A stretch of DNA of 64,000 bases from Lytechinus variegatus. Its lineage: Eukaryota > Echinodermata > Echinoidea > Temnopleuroida > Toxopneustidae. The position numbers and the translations under genes were made by a program. The stretch is from positions 62,001-126,000 of the forward strand of contig NC_054747.1 in assembly GCF_018143015.1 (NCBI RefSeq), given 5' to 3'. This document shows, piece by piece, positions 35,114 to 47,039 of the stretch; the first letter of the stretch is position 1; every line of letters starts with the position of its first letter. The notes beneath the pieces were generated by a model. That model was not told where the DNA came from, ran no database searches, and saw only the letters and a program-made list of their open reading frames with translations.

Positions 35114-36103
35114 TTATATCCAGAGGAATGCTTCAAACATGTCTAAATTGTCAAAATTATGCTTACCGAATCCGGTATCTTTAGAGGCCTGTGCCTTCTT
35201 TGGTGGGTTTGGTATTCGGGCAATTCCTCCTCCAATGTCCCGACTTGCCGCAACCGAAGCATAAGTCGAATGGTCTCGATGTATGAACCTGGTTAAATTG
35301 AGGTCGACCTTGTTGCATATAGCTACGAAAAGTAGCATCAGGATTAGGGAAAGTTTCCTGAGGCCGACGTTGGGATTTGTAGGGTGTAGCCTTGGACCTG
35401 TTAATCTTCGTTCTCCTACGTTTTGAAGCTGCTCTGTTTTGAGCAGCTCTGATTTTCTTGTCGTCATCGGAATCACTTGCGAGTTCCTCCGATAAGTACT
35501 CATCAACCACCTTCCAACCATCTTCAGACTTGTCTGCAATCCTAATGAGCTTGTTACGCTTGAGGATATCATCTTCTACTTTCTGAAGCTCTAATCGCGG
35601 AAGCATTATCTCCCTTCTTGATCGCCTTCGTCGCAGTTTGGACAAGCTCAAGTTGGGAATTGCTGAATTCAAATTGAAGCTTGTTACCTTTGAATTTGAA
35701 ATTCACTTTAACTGATTCAATTACTATAGAGGTAGCTTCTTTTTGAGAAGCTATTGCTTGGTCAACGTAATCCTTAAATCCACCCACAGCCTCTTATATA
35801 ATGGCCGATATATTATCAGCGCTGATGATTTGAAATTGTTGCCCTTAATTGTGGGTTATGATTTACCGAATTCTTAGTTACTGGGACTGAGTCCACATTA
35901 GGCGATAAGTTATTATCAGGCTTTCTAACAGAGGAAGGTAATGAACCCAAAACAAATGCATCGGAGGATTCCGCCATAATATGGCTCTTACCCAATGTAC
36001 AGTTGCCCGGCCGCTGATTAAATTGGTGGTTGTAAGCGTTTTCCGAGAGGACACGGGATTGCTGGAACGATGCATTCATCCATTCATTGTTAAATAATAG
36101 CAA
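35114..36103 (-). pseudogene. DIRS gag-like region with zinc knuckle
   Basis: A hydrophilic, basic region with RIADKSEDGWKVVDEYLSEE and LASDSDDDKKIRAAQNRAAS text, followed by a CCHC knuckle CFGCGKSGHWRRNC. This arrangement is common in animal DIRS elements. Broken; part of the fossil at 30.3-36.2 kb. Confidence 0.7.
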
Positions 36104-36199
36104 TGAATGGATGAACTTTTGTCTACCAGAGCAATTGTGGCGAGTACAATGAGTAGCTGCATAAATAGTACACTCTCTTTGTCATCATGATCATAGTGT

Positions 36200-36365
36200 T
36201 AAAACCCGTCGAGCCGACGCCCGCATGCGCAGAACTCCACTCTATCAACGCTCGAGTCACCGCTAAACTAACGCTCGCGACCGCTCGCCACCGTTAAACC
36301 AACGCTAAAGCTACGCTGGGTTCAGCGCCGCACTGCTCAGGCATTAACGCCCACAGCCACAGCGG
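36200..36365. repeat. GC-rich 'aacgctc' repeat, right of the DIRS element
   Basis: Repeated words acgctcg, accgctaaac and caccgttaaacc resemble the GC-rich repeat at 29,309-30,345. It may be the far half of that repeat, split by the DIRS insertion, but no matching terminus is visible. Confidence 0.45.
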
Positions 36366-36508
36366 TGATAACAACCATTCCTGAAAATAAAATCTAATTA
36401 TATATTCTTAAAATGATGACAACATAATGATTTTCTAATAACAGTTAATATATTCAAAAATTGTTTTTAATTGACATCATTTCATTTTGTTTTGTGAAAC
36501 AAAAAAAA

Positions 36509-36660
36509 TCATCGTTAAACGTAGTATTAGTGGTGTTATGAGCGAGCAACGATTACAACACTTCATGGTATTTAGGTATAAATAATAAAAATAGAAATTT
36601 ATCGTCGTCAAGACAATTCTCCATGAAGTGCAGATAGCCGCAGTGGTGATTACCATCATT
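36509..36660 (-). pseudogene. decayed duplicate of the LRR exon at 36.8 kb
   Basis: On the minus strand the last 60 bases parallel the end of the exon at 36,764-36,928 (ccatgaagtgttgtaa.. gttgctcgc..aacaccactaatactacg), but the frame is broken and the donor is lost (tttaac in place of gtatgt). The flanking intron also recurs: 36,360-36,470 resembles 36,625-36,720 through an 'agccgcagtggtgat' word. A tandem duplication followed by decay explains this. Confidence 0.55.
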
Positions 36661-36763
36661 CTTTGTTATAATTTGAAATTATTATTTTTTTTACAATGAT
36701 GATAACATAAACTTTGGGTGACATCATATTTTTTTTATAAGAAGAACTCGTGATTCTACATAC

Positions 36764-36928
36764 CGTTGTATTAGTGGCATTACGAGCAAGCACCGAGTAG
36801 AACACATCATGCATGCCGCCTATAGGCATATCGATCGTCACAGATCTCAGGGTGTTTGAGGAGCACATAAATTCAGCCAGGTCTTCTGAAGCAGTCCGTC
36901 CACATGGCCTTCTAACTACCAGATTGTC
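36764..36928 (-). CDS. LRR exon of host gene 1, upstream diverged module
   Basis: On the minus strand the acceptor tgctatatag opens a 165-bp, phase 0-0 exon ending at donor ACG, gtatgt. It reads DNLVVRRPCGRTASEDLAEF, then MCSSNTLRSVTIDMPIGGMH, then DVFYSVLARNATNTT. The length, phase and pattern (ASEDLAEFMC / ASRDFAQFIC; HDVFYSVL / HDDFYSTL) match the array exons, so it is an older module of the same gene or of a neighbour of the same family. About 12 kb of repeats separate it from unit 5. Confidence 0.65.
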
Positions 36929-37834
36929 CTATATAGCATGCACAGTATTTATGAGAAAACTGAACGTCATAATATGTAGAGACAATCAAAGTTAAATTTC
37001 ATTTGATAGTTCAATATCATATATCGTCTAATCTTTTTTTATTGTTTCGCGTGTCCTTCATGAACATTTACCAAAACCAATGCGAATGAAATATTTTCAA
37101 AAATTATCAGTGGCTATAAAGCAAAAATAATAACAATGATAATAATAACAATACTAATAATCTGAACATCCCCAAATCCTCCAAATGATTATGTATTTGA
37201 AATATTTTCTTATCCCAGTTCTTCTGATAAAGTGGTACAATAGGAGATCAACGATGAAAATTTTGAAACCTAATGCAGCAACGAACCTATATTTGAAATT
37301 TTATTTTTGTAGTACTTCTTAGGTTAGGGACTTTTGTAGATAACATGGTGCCCTTGCACACAGTACCAAAATTGTAATTTGAATGATGATTCCTGTGAAA
37401 AATAATTTTTAGCATGTGTGAAACCAAACTAGAATCACGAACGCTAATCACAACCACGAATTCAAATTCTACTCCGGAGGTGAATTCCATTTAAGTTCAC
37501 TCAAATTACTTTATGAATTTTACGTCTGAACGGGTCTTGAGGGGCGGACCTTACGTGACCTTTCAAGCACCGATTCTCATGTGAAAAGGCCAATGGATAT
37601 ACTCCCTTGGCAAGAAAACATTCTAACCGATTTACTCCATTATTATAAACCTTACAATTTCTATGAAAGCGCAGAGGTGTCAATATATATACGATCAAAA
37701 ATACCCTTACCCGGAAAAATTGCAACAAATGATTTTTCAACTGTTTCTGGTAGTATTTGACATCAGGATTAACATACTAAGAATCTAGCAAAATCCGCAT
37801 ATTACGGGAAAGTAGTTATTTCACAGTTTTCTTT
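36929..37834. other. non-coding, no gene recognised
   Basis: AT-rich sequence upstream of the last LRR exon on the gene strand. No further LRR exon, NACHT-like text or element ends could be recognised. Confidence 0.45.
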
Positions 37835-39175
37835 ACTATTCTGAAAGCTCAATTAGCCGTCAATTAGCTTTTTGGCATTCTGCAAAGTCACTTAAGTGCC
37901 CATTTCCTTATTTGGCAGGGTTGCGTTGCGCGCACTTAAAATAGTACGCGTTATGACCGCGCGAAGACTTAATTGACTACTTACGAGACTTTTGGCGGAC
38001 TTTCAAGTGGGGAAAGAAGAGGTCCATTAAGTCTCATCATATCTTGCGAAACATGCTAAATGTGTCTTTCATTTCGTATAAATATCACCAAATCGGTTTG
38101 ATACTGCGACCAAAATTAGGAGGAAGGAAGAGAATAAAGGAGAGAGGTATAAAAAGGGAATAGAATAAAGGGGGAAAGGTGTTATATAGAAACAAGTAAA
38201 ATAAGGAATAGGGACTATATTTGGTAATAAAGAAATTAGAAAAGATGGAAAAGGGAAGCAAAAATTGTGTACTTATAGGGGAAATATGACTTATTTTTCT
38301 TTTATTATTAGCATCATAAACTATTTTGTTTTTGTACATTATTTTGACAATAATGAGATCGCCAAATCAAGGTGCAAGATGCAGCAATGTTCAGGGGTGA
38401 ATTAATCCTTTTCTTTCTGACAATGAAAAAATAAGCATAGACCCCTTTAGTATTTAAACGAATATAGAATCAAATACAAAATAAAAAAAACATAGTGAGT
38501 GATATGCCATCGTTTTTCCTTTTTTTTTAATTATGCTTGTTTGATTTCTAAAATATTTGTATTAAAATCAACTTTTTGTTGAAGGAGATTTCTCATATCA
38601 ATGAAAAGTATGTAGTTTTTAAAATAAGTAGGAATTACTTAAACAAGAACACCCCCCTATCATGGCCCCGAAACAGAGGCAAATAAAATATTGTAAAAAA
38701 ACAAAAGAAAAAGAAAAGAAAGCTACAAATGGATTCGAATAGGGGGATGTGAAAATCAGAACGCGTTCGAAAAAAAGAGAAAAGCACAAAGGTACAATAA
38801 ATGAGAAAGGGAAAAGACATCAGTTAGATTCAACAGCATAACGAACCTCTAATCTCTGATGCAAATGCTTTTAGCATTATTTTTCAGCAAAAATCCTTTG
38901 TATCAAGATCGTGGTGCAGTGCACCTGCAGCAGCCGGGCGCTGCGCTACAAGCCTGCAAAGTGAAGAGATACTGCACGCAAGGAGGAAAATTTACGTTGT
39001 AAGAGCGCATTTGATTGGCTAATTCGGCTCAGTAGGGGAGTGGCCTAAAGGGACTTAATTGAGCGCTAATAGAGTTTTCAGAATACGAATTTGGAGGTAC
39101 ATTAGCGCTTTATTAAATAGGTAACTTAAAAGGAAATTTAAGTGGAAACTTACGAGACTTTTCAGAATACCCCCC
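37835..39175. mobile_element. MITE-like element with 'attctg' / 'cagaat' ends
   Basis: The left side carries tactattctgaaagc and the right side ends gacttttcagaatacccccc. Both are flanked inwards by similar 'acttaag', 'cttacgagactttt' and 'attagc' words in inverted order. The ends belong to the same motif class as 57,249-58,001 (ggtattctg). The interior is AT-rich without coding capacity. Boundaries are approximate. Confidence 0.45.
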
Positions 39176-40236
39176 TGGTCATGAAATACGCAGTGCGCAA
39201 CGCGCAACCCCCATTCGCGGTGTTAGGGAGGAAGACAACACGAAATTTGGTATTCTGAAAATGGTGTGAGCTAAAATTTTGTTCAAAGATAACACGAACA
39301 TTTAACACTGCGTTAAGGAGAGGTTAAGTTTGGGATGACGATACGGACATATACTATTGTCTGGCAGAATTTACTGTAAGTTTGTTTCATTTTTCCAGCT
39401 TTATTATTCCATCTACCTTTCTCTCTACTAACAAGGATTAAACAACATTTTCTTGGGAATTTCCTGTGAAAATACACATCACATCATGCATCTTTAATTT
39501 GGATTACTTAAAATCATCATATATATGCTCATGAGTTATATATTTGGTTACTTTTTGCCATAATATAAAAAAAGCCAGGAGAGAGAGACAATGTAAAACG
39601 TCTGAAAAAACACAAACAGAAATTAAAAATAATGAAATTGGCGATCGGAAAACTTCTATAATAATATCATGCACAAACTTTTTATCTTTTTTAATGGTTA
39701 TAGTTCCAATGATTACACTTTTTTAACTCTCAATGCTGTTAGGTTATTCTTTATTTAACTATCTCGCCAGTCAATCTATATGCTTCGGATGGGGGGGGGG
39801 GGGCAAAAGTGATTTTTTGGCTGATCGCTATAAGCATCAAATTTCGATAATGAAAGAAAATACAATTTTGTATATTTGATACTTCTATGTCAGGTTTAAT
39901 TTTTCTCAAAGCGCTTTTCATGATTTTCAAAATTTACATTGCATATTTATTTTTTTCCAGTTCTCAAAATTATTGGGCATGTATAGAGTAGGCTTGCCCC
40001 CATATTTTAGAGGCGATCGTCCCCTGCCCGCTCCACAATCGATCGAGGCTTCTGTCTCCTGTCTTAATTTCGGATCCATGCTGTCTGAAATAATCAATTC
40101 TTATTTGTCACAATCACCCCTACCCCTAACGTCTCTTTCTAGCTCTATTTTTTTTTAACTGTATGTGCTTACAAAATGATGTCACCGAGCGCGCACTCCC
40201 CTTTTCCCTGAAAATTTAACGCGATTTGTTTCTTAA

Positions 40237-40830
40237 AGGGGAATCTAGCCTTGGCCATAAAATGCTGTGTTGAGAAGGAGAAAAATAAATTAAACAGAAT
40301 GGTGAAAGTTTGAAAGAAATTGGACAAGCAATAAGAAAGTTATAGCTGTTTTAAAATTGAGATCACTAATACTATGTAGATTTCAAATTGGCAACTGGGT
40401 AAGTAAATTATGACAAGGGGCAAGGACAACTTTCCCATAGGCCATGTACTTTATTATCAGGGATTTGTGGTTTTCTCCTAAGTACCCATTCCCCTGGGGC
40501 AGTAATCTAAATATAACCCATGTAGTATACTCTTTTATGTCCTCATGAAAGAAAAAAATAATTTGAAATAAAAATTTTGGGAAAAATGACATTTTAGCCA
40601 TAATATGTATTGGAGTAGTGGAAGAGTAGTCCTTGCCTTACATCACTATGACATCCCATATGCGGCCAATTTGAAGTCTCCATGGGTATAGTGATTACCA
40701 ATATTTACAACTTTTAAAAATTCATATCTTTCTTGTTGTTTGTCCAATATTGTTCAAACTTTCACCTATCAACTTGTCTGATTTTTCTTTTCCTTATAAA
40801 AACAAGTTTTTATTTGGGTTGGATTCCCCT
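40237..40830. mobile_element. MITE flanked by TTAA
   Basis: 594 bp bounded by TTAA at 40,233-40,236 and 40,831-40,834. The left end is AGGGGAATCTAGCC and the right end inverted is AGGGGAATCCAACCC. The inverted similarity runs inward through 'gaaagtttgaa' and 'aagaaagttatag' words. A TTAA target is the piggyBac signature, so mobilisation by a piggyBac-type transposase is inferred. Confidence 0.8.
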
Positions 40831-40860
40831 TTAAACAGCGCATTTGATTGGATTAAATAG

Positions 40861-40982
40861 AAAGTCAAAAGGGGCCTAAGCTTTCGATCCTAGCAGAATC
40901 TTCGTCGGAGGCAAAATGACCCCATATTTTGCCTCCGACGAAGATTCTGCTAGGATCGAAAGCTTAGGCCCCTTTTGACTTT
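40861..40982. repeat. perfect 57-bp inverted repeat with 8-base loop
   Basis: The arms 40,861-40,917 and 40,926-40,982 are exact reverse complements; the loop is gaccccat. The arm contains the words ctaagctttcgatcctagc and cttcgtcggaggc. No mismatch was found. It lies between two MITEs and has no coding role that I can see. Confidence 0.9.
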
Positions 40983-41092
40983 TTAATTTACTCCATTGGC
41001 TCCTTTTTTTTTAGATAAGCAGTTTTCAGCAGCTTCTTTTTGCCTTGGATTAAATAGATGCAGAGTGGGAGAAGCCGAAGATAACACGAAAT

Positions 41093-41370
41093 AATACCGT
41101 GTTTACGCTTAATCGGCAATCGGCATTTGGTTCAGAACCAAAAGCCGATGCAGAATCTGCTTTTTGTTTACACTTAGTAAAAAAGCCATTGTGCATCGGC
41201 TCACAGTTCAGAACCTACTACTTTATTGGTGCAAATTGCCGGTTCTGAGCCGCGAGCCGATGCAAGTTACTCGAGTTTACACGCTGTGAAAAAGCCGATG
41301 CTGCATCGGCTCGCGGTTCAGAACCTCGAGCCGATTCAAATGCCGATTAAGTGTAAACACAGTATAAGAT
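41093..41370. mobile_element. MITE with repeated 'gccgatgc' words
   Basis: The left end accgtgtttacgcttaatcgg is matched by the inverse of the right end (actgtgtttacacttaatcgg). The interior holds several 'aagccgatgc' and 'gcatcggct' words in both orientations, so it folds on itself. About 278 bp, no coding capacity. Confidence 0.7.
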
Positions 41371-41597
41371 TACACGCAGATAACACGTCTTTCAGAATAC
41401 TGATTTAGAGTATGTTAGGGGCGTGTTAAATCAGAGAGATAACACGATATTTAACACCAAAGTTTACACGATTTTCAGAATACCGCCCCTGAGCAGTTTA
41501 AAATATATGCATCCAAACATTTTTTTTCGATTCTTTTAATGTACTCAATCACTCGCTCATCAATGGGATCTTTATTTAGAAAAAAAATATCCACTTA

Positions 41598-42297
41598 AGA
41601 CTTAACCCCTGACTTAATCTCCCGGGGTATTTTGATTCTTGTCATTCGGGGGGGGGGGCATTATGGCCCCCATCAAGATCTCAGCCGCGGTCTCAACGAA
41701 AATTTGCATGATGGTAGAGAATGACGCATTGGTAAATTTCACTGAATTCGTATTTTTTTATATTCTATGTGAATTAATTATGCTAATTTAATCATGAAAT
41801 CATACTTTTTGTTCTGATTCACTAAATAAAGCTCCAAGAATGCCATTTTTGGTGAAAATATTCTTTATGATGAAAAAAATATGGTACCAGACCGATATCT
41901 TATGCATTTTATTTTTTTGAAATTTCTTCTGTATTTTCTTTATTTTTTTATGGAAATCGTTCCAGACTTAATTTTGATCATAAAACAAGGCAAAATTAAT
42001 TAAGTTTAATCAGTAAAAGTAGAAATAATGATACATTTATGAATTTTGACTAATTACACAATTTGCATAGGATTTTTAAATGAAATGACGTGAAATCTGA
42101 CATGCATTTACATAATGTTGCGTAATGTCGTAACCGCGTACCCGAGCGTCTCCAAATTTGGTCTCAAAATTTGCGCGAGACTTGAAAGTAAAAAGTCAGT
42201 GAGCGACGAGGTCAAAAAATTTGGGCAACAGATATATCGCCAAAATTGTCGGGGGGGGGGGGGAGCATTATGGCCCCCCGGGGAATTAGGGTTAAGC
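41598..42297. repeat. G-run interspersed repeat
   Basis: The two edges carry G-runs followed by cattatggccccc, near 41,650 and 42,255. An outer 'cttaaccc' / 'gggttaag' pair may mark inverted ends. The interior is AT-rich apart from a GC-richer patch at 42,130-42,220. Probably a degenerate transposon. Confidence 0.4.
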
Positions 42298-42325
42298 ATG
42301 AGTTAACTCATCCAGTGGCCATATA

Positions 42326-43320
42326 CAGTGCGTATCAAAAAAAAGTTTACACTTTGAAAAAAATCCTGTAAAATTATACATTTGTATTATTATGAAGATT
42401 TTTCCACATTTTAACATTAGTACAGATCCATTAAAGCAAATGACGATATAACTGTCGAAAAATATTTCCGCTTGAGTGAGCACCACTTACTTTTGAAAAG
42501 TTAGTGAAAAATGATTTGCGCAGAACTTTGAAATAGTTATGCGAATAAAAGTAGAACTTAAACATGAAGAAAAGTGGAATTTAGCTAGTAAAATTGATTT
42601 AAAGATATTTTTTAACCTTTTTGACTTGTTTCCTTGCCCACAAACACTTCAAAGTGTGCGTTGCGCCCCACCCCACTCCCCCACACACCGAGGCCATCGT
42701 GACGATATTTGCTTTACACTGAGCTGTGATTTACATGGAATGGCTTAGGCTTTATTTTCATTTTGTTAATCAGTATCGAGCTTGGAAAATGTGTGAAGAA
42801 ATAAGTATTAAATGAAAAATGAAACGTAAACCCACTTTCAATGATAAAAACTTCGTGAAAAAATGCTGGAGATGTCTGATATAAACTTTTGTTCAGATTC
42901 AGTTATGTCCTCAGATCCAGCTGGCACTAAAATGGTAAAGGTTGTGCTTACTAAGTGTTGAAATTTCAATTTGGGTGGCAAAATTGTTACAGAATGCTTG
43001 AATGTGTCCGTTTTTATTTCAATTGACTAAAAATTGCAGGGAAATGTATGAGAAATGTTTCGCAGGGCAAGTTTGATTTCGCCCTTCCCCTTGACACAGC
43101 GTAAAAATGAGCATTTCTGCGCAAACAGATTTCTGCCATGTCTGCGAGCTTAACAAAAATGGACAGCGCTCACTCAGGTGTAACATTCTGACAAAACCTT
43201 TACTTTCATTGGATAGATGAGACCGAAACCAAAATTATATGTGAAAATTTTACCCACATGTTGTATATTTTTTCATTCCCAGGGCTTTTTCAAAGTGTAA
43301 ACTTTTTTTGATACGTACTG
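42326..43320. mobile_element. non-autonomous Tc1/mariner-type element, 995 bp
   Basis: The ends are CAGTGCGTATCAAAAAAAAG and, inverted, CAGTACGTATCAAAAAAAGT. They continue to tttacactttgaaaaa on both sides and are flanked by TA. No transposase frame is present. The termini are typical of Tc1/mariner elements. Confidence 0.85.
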
Positions 43321-43779
43321 TATATTGTATTGTATTTACCAGTTGTGAGAATTATGTTTTCTATTGGGCAATTGTCTGTTGCCCTCGCTTTCTTAACTTC
43401 CTATACCTTGTATACCTCTGAATAGTCGTTCTGACTGCTCTCTCACACTCTCTCTTCAGACTCCACCTTCTTTTATCTCTCCTGACTACCACACACTCTC
43501 TCTTAATTCTATCAATTTTCTCCCGACTCTCTTACTCGGTCATTGCTTTGTTTTCCTCTCTCTATTTTTCTTTTATAAAGTGCTCATTCTATTTAATTAA
43601 TTTGATATTCAATTGTAATACGTATTTGAAATTCTTGCAGGCCATCTATTGTGTAAACATTGTTACTAAATTTCAGAATTTCTGCTATCGTAGTAATGTT
43701 TTGTATTTTAATCATTTTATATACATGTCGTACTCTTCAAATCATTTTGTATCTGCTTGCTTGAGATTACGATGATGAA
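43321..43779. other. non-coding, CT-rich, no feature seen
   Basis: Pyrimidine-rich patches (cactctctcttc, tctctcctga) but no gene, no RNA gene and no paired element ends. Confidence 0.45.
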
Positions 43780-45715
43780 TACCATTATTAAGATGGCCGC
43801 CAGTAACTGAAAATTGAATATAACTCACCCATTATCAACCCTAAAATCTTAATGCGGTTCATACTCCATGGTCCATTGGGTAAATGAATTCATTGATACA
43901 AGTTAGAGTAAATATAAGCACTCCAGGGTACCAGGAAAATCCAAGATGGCGCCCAAAATAGCTGCCGAAGGCTAAAAATTCCACAATTCATCTTTTACTC
44001 AAGTGGCTTTAATTTGGTTTAAATTCAATGGTTCTAATGGTGAAGAAGTACATCGGGACAAGTTACAAGGACAGATAGTGGTCTGGTGTGTCCAAAAATC
44101 CAAGATGGCTTCCAAAAATTGAGTTTCAAATGGCTGTTAATACTTAAAAAAGAAATAGCTCATATCATATCCACCTGGAAGATGTGATTTTGGTGTCTAA
44201 ACCATGGTTTCAATGGTCAAATAATACATTGGGACAAGTTACAAGGACAGTCAGTGGTCCGGTATGTTAAAAAAATCCAAGATGGCTTCCAAAAATGGCG
44301 TAAAAAATGCTTTCTACTTAAAAACCCCAACATATAACGTTTTTCAATATTCGGGAATATGATTTTTGCGCCTACATGTATACCGTTGTTAAATGGGTCA
44401 AATAATACATTGGGATTAGTTACAAGGACGATGGGTGGTCATCCAAGTGTGTCCCAAAGTTCACGGTGGCCTAAAATAATAGTATAAATTAGCAGCTGGT
44501 ATTTACAAATGGACATAGTTCATGTAATATCCGTCAAGGGCATGTGATTTTGATGTCTAAACCATGGTTTTAAAAGTCATAAAATTAGTAACAAGGACTG
44601 TCAGTGGTCCCGTATGTCGAAAATCCAAGATGGCTTCCAAAGACCGGAGTCTAAAATTCCTGCTGTTCCTTTAAAAATAGACATACTTCATTTAAAATCA
44701 ACGAAGGAGATGTGATTTCGGTGTTCACACTATGGTTTCATGATTAAGTAATGCGTTTGGACTGGTTACATTGATCATATGCAGTTGTCCAGTTTGCATA
44801 AAAATCTAAGAGGGTTTTCAAAAAGGCATCTAAAAGGACTCATACCACTCAATAAAGGTCAGCATTCTACAAAATCTATCTGTAAGAAATAATATAGGTG
44901 TCAAACTCTGGTATCAGGGTCAAATAACACATTCAAGTAACAAGGTTGGTTAGTATTATATTTTGTCCAAGAAATCCATGCTGGATTCTAAAATTTCATC
45001 AAAATGGGTGCTGTTACCCACCCATGAAACAATATGATGAATTATCACCATGCATTTAAGTGTAGACACCAATAAGGATATTGTTTGAACTATGTCAATA
45101 TGGAAGTAACAGCAGTCACTTTGGAACCAATTTTTTTTAAGCCAACTTGGTTTTTAAGGCAAAATTGATAACTGCATATCATGGTAACCAGTCCCAAAGT
45201 ATTTTTTGACCATTGAAACCCCGGTGTAGATACCAAAATAACACCCCCAAGTAACAACAGTCATTTAAAACCCCAAATTTTAAAGTCACCTTTTTTGACA
45301 TATCTGACACCTGACTGTCCTTTCAACTTAATCCAATATATATTACTTGCCCTTGAGAATCTAGTATTTACACGGAAATCATACATCCAATGTGTATTTC
45401 GAAAAAAAAACTATATACTTTTAAGCAACAACAGTCAATTAACACCCCATTTTTTTAAGTCACCTTGGATTTTAAACATACAGACAACTGACTGGTTCTT
45501 GTAAACTACCCTAGGGTATTACTTGACCCTCAATTTAAACCATGCTTTAGACACCAAACTCATTTTCCTCAGACAGATATTAAACGCAATGTGACCTTTA
45601 TAAGTAACATCAGACATTAACTGACTGTAATTATAACTTGTCCTTATATATCGTTTGACCCTTGAAGCTATATTTTCGACACCGAAATCATATCTTACAG
45701 GCCAATATGAAATAA
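43780..45715. repeat. degenerate tandem array, units of about 170 bp
   Basis: Recurring lines 'aaaatccaagatggcttcc', 'gggacaagttacaagga', 'cagtggtc' and 'ctaaaccatggttt' appear near 43,940, 44,100, 44,275 and 44,610, with later units more decayed. The 'aagatggc' word is like the 'aaatggcc' word of the foldback at 25-28 kb, but the units are otherwise different. No inverted partner was found in the window. Confidence 0.65.
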
Positions 45716-45719
45716 ACTA

Positions 45720-45747
45720 CAGTTGTGCTCAGAAGTATTCATACCCC
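45720..45747 (+). repeat. Tc1-like terminal repeat (outer direct repeat)
   Basis: Begins CAGTTGTGCTCAGAAGTATT after a TA dinucleotide and continues CATACCCC. This is the style of the outer direct repeat of Tc1-like elements with IR/DR ends. A related inner copy lies at 56,454-56,474 in the same orientation. Confidence 0.65.
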
Positions 45748-46919
45748 TTAGAAAATTATATTTTTTTTGCATTTTTAAGAAAAATAAGAGTAGAAATGGA
45801 GTCAGTTACAAATCAGTCAAATACATTTAGGCATTATGTACAAAAGCATGCCATTTTTATTTTCACCTCATTCGCTTATTAAAAGAATAGATAACTTTCT
45901 AGTATCCCTAAATAAGACCTCAAAATAGCCAATCTGGAATAAAATTATTGGAAATGGTTTTCAAGTGATTTGAGTAGGTATGGGTGTCAACATTTACTAA
46001 AAAAAGTTAGGAGGAATAAGGGTTGGGGAAAGTTTTTTTCAAGGTCAAAGGTCAATGACCTTTTCATATATACTGTATAATGGTATCTCTGAGATGGAAA
46101 GGCGCAGGTTGGTGATAATGGTGTCAAAATGCACAAATTTTTAGCAGAATAACAAATAAAATAAAATTAGGTACCTAGCATGCACATTCACCGATAAAAT
46201 TCAAGGTCAAAGCCTTTCAAAGGTCAATGACTTATTATATACCATACTGTATATTGGTATCACTGAGATGATAAGGTACAGACTGGTGATCATGGTGTCA
46301 AAATGTACATATTCTTACAAGAAGATAAAATAGAATAAATGTGAGTACCTAGAATGGACATTCACCAATAAAATTAAAGGCCAAAGCTTTCAATAGGTCA
46401 ATGACCTTTTTACATTATATATATATCATACTGTATAATGGTGTCTCTGAGATTAAAAAGACACAGGTTGGTGATCATGGTGTCAAAATGCACAGATTCT
46501 GATCAGAAGATCAAATGAAATAAAATTAAGGACATAGAATGCACATTCACCCATGAAAATTTAAGGCCAAAGGTCAATGACCTTTTATACATTATATACC
46601 ATATTATAATGGTATCTCGAAGATAAAATGGCGCAGGTTGGTGTTCTTGGTGTCAGAATACACATATTCTTACAGGCAGATTAAATAAAATGAAATTAAG
46701 TATCGACAATGCACATTCACCCTTAAAATTCAAAGACAAAGGTCAATGTCTTTTTTGACATTAGATAATAATAATAATGGTATCTCTGAGATAAAACACC
46801 GGAGGTAAGTGATCTTGGTGCCAAAATGCAAAGATTTGTACAAGAAGATTAAATAACACCAAAATGAATATAAAGAATAAACTTTCACCATTGAAATCCA
46901 AGATCAGATGGAATATATT

Positions 46920-46945
46920 ATATATATATATATATATATATACAT
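46920..46945. repeat. (AT)n microsatellite
   Basis: A run of alternating t and a at the inner edge of the left foldback arm. Confidence 0.9.
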
Positions 46946-47039
46946 ATGATTTTTATCTTAAGTAGCAGCATTTAATGCATCATAATATCTACATCAAGGT
47001 TGTTGTGTCTTTTTCTTTCCAGCGATAGGCCACTCACAT

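Larger units (their letters stand above)
30348..36190 (-). mobile_element. old DIRS-type tyrosine-recombinase retrotransposon, broken
   Basis: On the minus strand the parts follow the DIRS order: a gag-like region with a zinc knuckle (about 36.1-35.1 kb), reverse transcriptase (34.9-33.9 kb), RNase H and the conserved segment after it (33.5-32.5 kb), and a tyrosine recombinase (32.2-31.3 kb). A 163-bp direct repeat pair lies at the 3' end. The coding regions carry several breaks and one DNA-transposon insert, so the copy is a fossil. The outer limits are approximate. The two terminal repeats differ by only about two bases, but the coding region is more decayed, so age is uncertain. Confidence 0.8.
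39230..41490. mobile_element. composite MITE-like element with 'ggtattctgaaaa' ends
   Basis: The left edge is tttggtattctgaaaat and the right edge is gattttcagaataccgcccct, with inverted internal words (gataacacga.. and ..ttaacac). Two or three other small elements lie inside (40,237-40,830, 40,861-40,982, 41,093-41,370), so much of its length is secondary insertion. Confidence 0.5.
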
